A stretch of DNA of 7,902 nt from Chloroflexota bacterium (GTDB lineage Bacteria; Chloroflexota; Dormibacteria; Dormibacterales; Dormibacteraceae), in NCBI GenBank assembly GCA_005879675.1, contig VBJE01000169.1, positions 1 through 7,902 on the forward strand, in the 5' to 3' direction. Within the stretch, counting starts at the first letter, position 1, and each line of letters begins with the position of its first letter. The position numbers and the translations under genes are program-made. A model generated the notes under the pieces. The model was not told the origin of the DNA and did not search any database. It worked only from the letters and a program-made list of their open reading frames with translations. This document shows, piece by piece, positions 5,767 through 7,902 of the stretch.

Positions 5767-6234
5767 CTGAGCGGCGAGCTCGAACTCGCCTTTCGCGTCC
5801 TGATCGCCCTCGTGCTCGGACTCCTCATCGGCGCCGAGCGCGAGTTCCGAGGCCACCCGGCGGGTCTGCGCACCATGGCTTTGATCAGCGCCGGGTCATG
5901 CATGTTCACAGGCCTCGGCCTCATTCCGGACTTCCCGAAAACCGTCGACCCGACGCGCATCGCGGCCCAGATCGTCACCGGCGTCGGCTTTCTCGGCGCG
6001 GGCAGCATCCTGCGCCAGGGAGAGCTGGTCCGCGGACTGACCACCGCGGCCTCCATCTGGGTTGCAGCCTCTCTTGGGATGGCCGTCGGGTTCGGCTATT
6101 ACGGGGTGGCGGTCTTCGTCACGGTGATGGTGGTCATCGTGCTGTTGGGGCTCAAGCCGGTGGAGGAGCGCTTCTTCCGCCGTCGCGGGCACCGACGCGA
6201 GACTGATGCGCTGCAAGACGAAATCCCGCAGTGA
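5767..6234 (+). CDS. MgtC/SapB-family membrane protein
   Basis: This is a small membrane protein of the MgtC/SapB family, linked in pathogens to growth at low magnesium and to control of the F-type ATP synthase; its role in free-living bacteria is uncertain. With a CTG start it has about 155 residues. The conserved family blocks are LVLGLLIGAEREFRGHPAGLRTMALI, the helix VTGVGFLGAGSIL, and VRGLTTAASIWVAASLGMAVG, followed by a last helix (VAVFVTVMVVIVLLGL). The start is a real problem. The only standard start after the upstream TGA is a GTG at 5812, which falls inside the first helix and would remove its first half. The frame back to the TGA holds only CTG (5767) and ACG (5761) as possible non-standard starts near the right place, and no Shine-Dalgarno is visible. 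I chose CTG 5767, twelve bases from the BFN stop, assuming reinitiation. Family assignment is secure, the start is not. Confidence 0.82.
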   Translation: MSGELELAFRVLIALVLGLLIGAEREFRGHPAGLRTMALISAGSCMFTGLGLIPDFPKTVDPTRIAAQIVTGVGFLGAGSILRQGELVRGLTTAASIWVAASLGMAVGFGYYGVAVFVTVMVVIVLLGLKPVEERFFRRRGHRRETDALQDEIPQ

Positions 6235-7124
6235 CCACCGGCAAGGTCGCGATCGTCACCGACTCGACCGCGGACCTTCCATCGCAGCTGGTCAAGGCGC
6301 GCGGTATCACGGTCGTCCCGTTGACGTTGAACTTCGAGGGACGGTCGTTGCTCGACGGGGTCGAGATCAGGCCGTCGGAGTTCTATCGCCGGCTCCCCAA
6401 CGCCACGACTCACCCGACCACGTCGCAGCCCTCACCGGGTCGATTCGCGGAAACTTACGCGCAGCTCCTCCATGATCACGCGGAGATCGTCTCCATCCAC
6501 ATCTCGGAAAAGCTCAGCGGGACGTACGCGTCTGCCGTGCAGGGAGCCGAGATGACGGACGCCAAACGCGTGCACGTCATCGACTCGGAGCTCGTCTCCA
6601 TGTCGCTGGGCCTGCTGACGCTTGCGGCGACCGAGGTCGCGTCGCGGGGCGGGGGCGCGGAGTCGGTCGCAGCGCGCGTCACCGAGATGCGCGAGCACGT
6701 GCAGACGTACTTCTCCGTCGCCACGCTCGAGTTCCTCCGCCGCGGCGGGCGCATCGGCCGCGCGAGCGCGCTCCTCGGCTCGGTGCTCCAGGTCAAGCCG
6801 GTGCTGTGCATCCGCGACGGGCTCGTGACGCCTCTCGAGCGCGTGCGCACCTTCGACCGCGCGCTCAACAGGATCGTCGAGCTGACCCGAGAGGTGGATC
6901 GCGGGAAAGGCCTTTGCGTCATCGTCGGTCACGCCGACGCGGAGGCAGACGCGGAGCGGGTCGCGCGCGAGCTCGAGCCGGTGGCCGAGACGCTGATGAT
7001 CCAACCGCTGGGTCCGGTGGTCGGCGCCCACGCCGGTCCGGGCGTCGTCGGAGTCGGGTGCTACCCCGCCGACATCCTGCCGCTCGGAATCAAGACAGCC
7101 GCCAGCGCACGGTCTCGGGCGTGA
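6231..7124 (+). CDS. DegV family protein (fatty-acid-binding, FakB-like)
   Basis: This is a 297-residue cytoplasmic protein of the DegV family. Characterised members (FakB) bind a fatty acid and present it to the kinase FakA for phosphorylation. No FakA-like (DAK-domain) gene is visible in this window. Family motifs are TDSTADLP (10-17), TSQPSPG (64-70), ISEKLSGTYASA (91-102), LEFLRRGGRIG (166-176) and GPVVGAHAGPGVVGVG (261-276). The Ser and Thr of TSQPSPG and the His of the last motif are the usual lipid-head-group contacts. The start is a GTG at 6231 that overlaps the MgtC stop by 4 nt (GTGA), so translation is probably coupled. Its 3' end overlaps the convergent metallo-beta-lactamase gene by 35 nt. 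Length is normal, with no sign of decay. The specific lipid ligand cannot be inferred. Confidence 0.94.
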   Translation: MTTGKVAIVTDSTADLPSQLVKARGITVVPLTLNFEGRSLLDGVEIRPSEFYRRLPNATTHPTTSQPSPGRFAETYAQLLHDHAEIVSIHISEKLSGTYASAVQGAEMTDAKRVHVIDSELVSMSLGLLTLAATEVASRGGGAESVAARVTEMREHVQTYFSVATLEFLRRGGRIGRASALLGSVLQVKPVLCIRDGLVTPLERVRTFDRALNRIVELTREVDRGKGLCVIVGHADAEADAERVARELEPVAETLMIQPLGPVVGAHAGPGVVGVGCYPADILPLGIKTAASARSRA

Positions 7125-7902
7125 CGGTCTTCTCGACGCGACCTTCGACCGCGAGGGCCTGCAGGTGGGCCAGCCCTTCCTGGAGCGCGAGGCGCTTCTC
7201 GTAGAGGTTCTCGCGCGGGCCCCACAGCTCCAGCGCGACCTGCCAGCCGCTCTTCTCCCGATGGCCGACGATTTCGAGGATCTGGTCGAGGCGCCGGGCG
7301 TGGTGGGACACGAGGGCCTCGACGCGGCCGGCGATGTCCGAGAAGGGTCGCCCGTGCGCGGGCAGCACGAGCTTGGGATCGAGCGCAGCCATCCGCTTCA
7401 AGCCCTGGAGGTAGTCGTGCAGCGGGTCGGGTGTGCTCTGCGGGTGCAGGCCGATGTTCGGCGACAGCTCGGGAAGGACGTGGTCGCCCGCGAACAGCAG
7501 CCCGGTGAGCGCTTCGTGGAGGCACACATGCCCGGGCGAGTGGCCAGGCGTCCATTCGACGCGCAGAGCGTGATTGCCCATGCCGACCAGCTCCGCGCCA
7601 TCGAGCTGCACCGAGGGATCGGCGGTCTTGACCACCTGGCTGAGCGCCCGCTGCGAGTTGCTGAGCACGTCCGCCTCGTCCTCGGGCACGCCGTTGACCA
7701 GGAGGTACGCCCTCACCTGCTCGACGAGGTGCTCGAGCTCCACGTAGCGCGGATGCACGAGGGGCACCTCGAGGCGGTGCATGTAGAGGTCAGCGAGCCC
7801 CTTCCCCGCCAGCGCGCCCGCGGCGCCGTAGTGGTCGGGATGGATGTGCGTGACCACCAGGCGCCGGAGCCGTCGCGCGCCCAGGTGGTCGAGCGCGCGG
7901 TG
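7090..7902 (-). CDS. metallo-beta-lactamase-fold hydrolase (LACTB2/glyoxalase II-like), 5' end beyond window
   Basis: The visible 270 residues are an MBL-fold metallohydrolase lacking only the N-terminal part of the first half-domain. The frame is open to the right edge: HRALDHLGARRLRRLVVTHIHPDHYGAAG leads directly into the metal site, so the GTG at 7857 is an internal valine and not the start. Metal ligands are in THIHPDH (visible residues 18-24), TPGHSPGHV, FAGDHVL and the late LPAHG. The last 80 or so residues (DIAGRVEALVSHHARRLDQIL to EGLAHLQALAVEGRVEKTV) match the C-terminal winged-helix region of LACTB2-like enzymes. Members hydrolyse thioesters, phosphoesters of RNA or lactones, so the substrate is open. 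It runs convergent to degV and its TGA (7090-7092) lies inside the end of degV. Confidence 0.9.
   Translation of the reverse strand, partial: HRALDHLGARRLRRLVVTHIHPDHYGAAGALAGKGLADLYMHRLEVPLVHPRYVELEHLVEQVRAYLLVNGVPEDEADVLSNSQRALSQVVKTADPSVQLDGAELVGMGNHALRVEWTPGHSPGHVCLHEALTGLLFAGDHVLPELSPNIGLHPQSTPDPLHDYLQGLKRMAALDPKLVLPAHGRPFSDIAGRVEALVSHHARRLDQILEIVGHREKSGWQVALELWGPRENLYEKRLALQEGLAHLQALAVEGRVEKTVTPETVRWRLS

Noticed and set aside
6432..7031. A 199-codon minus-strand frame inside degV.
   Set aside because: degV is complete and motif-supported on the other strand. The antisense product is Arg/His/Asp-rich with no domain and no ribosome binding site.

Overview
The window is a piece of a high-GC bacterial chromosome, densely packed with housekeeping-type genes and with no sign of phage, transposon, CRISPR or RNA genes. 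GTG or TTG starts predominate, and genes overlap or nearly touch. The mixture includes a bifunctional-nuclease (BFN/DUF151) protein, a DNA polymerase I without proofreading residues, an MgtC/SapB membrane protein, DegV and CutA. This fits a soil-type high-GC lineage such as Chloroflexota, Candidatus Dormibacterota or Actinomycetota. That placement is an inference from gene content and was not tested by any search.

Minus-strand block (window start to 5075, read right to left): polA, mutM, a PAP2-family phosphatase, cutA, and the 5' part of an ABC transporter ATPase that runs off the left edge. polA and mutM overlap by 8 nt, the phosphatase start lies inside the end of mutM, and cutA begins 6 nt after the phosphatase. 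These four genes look like one translationally coupled operon. The ABC gene follows after a 52-nt gap with its own strong ribosome binding site and possibly its own promoter. polA and mutM make a repair pair: base excision of oxidised purines, then gap filling.

Divergent control region (5076-5160): about 85 nt between polA and a plus-strand operon. polA has a TAGAAT box six bases before its GTG, the layout of a leaderless transcript. The BFN gene has a Shine-Dalgarno-like site, and a second TAGAAT overlaps its first ATG.

Plus-strand block (5161-7124): BFN protein, MgtC-family membrane protein, then a DegV fatty-acid-binding protein. MgtC has no ordinary start codon that keeps its first membrane helix, and it is in the same frame as BFN across a single TGA. 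degV overlaps the MgtC stop by 4 nt.

Right edge: a minus-strand metallo-beta-lactamase-fold hydrolase, open at its 5' end, converges on degV with a 35-nt overlap of coding sequence.

I did not find a clear new multi-gene system. The best leads are small: a paired-hairpin insert inside mutM that adds about 13-14 residues in frame, the BFN/MgtC junction without a normal start, and the apparent leaderless polA promoter.
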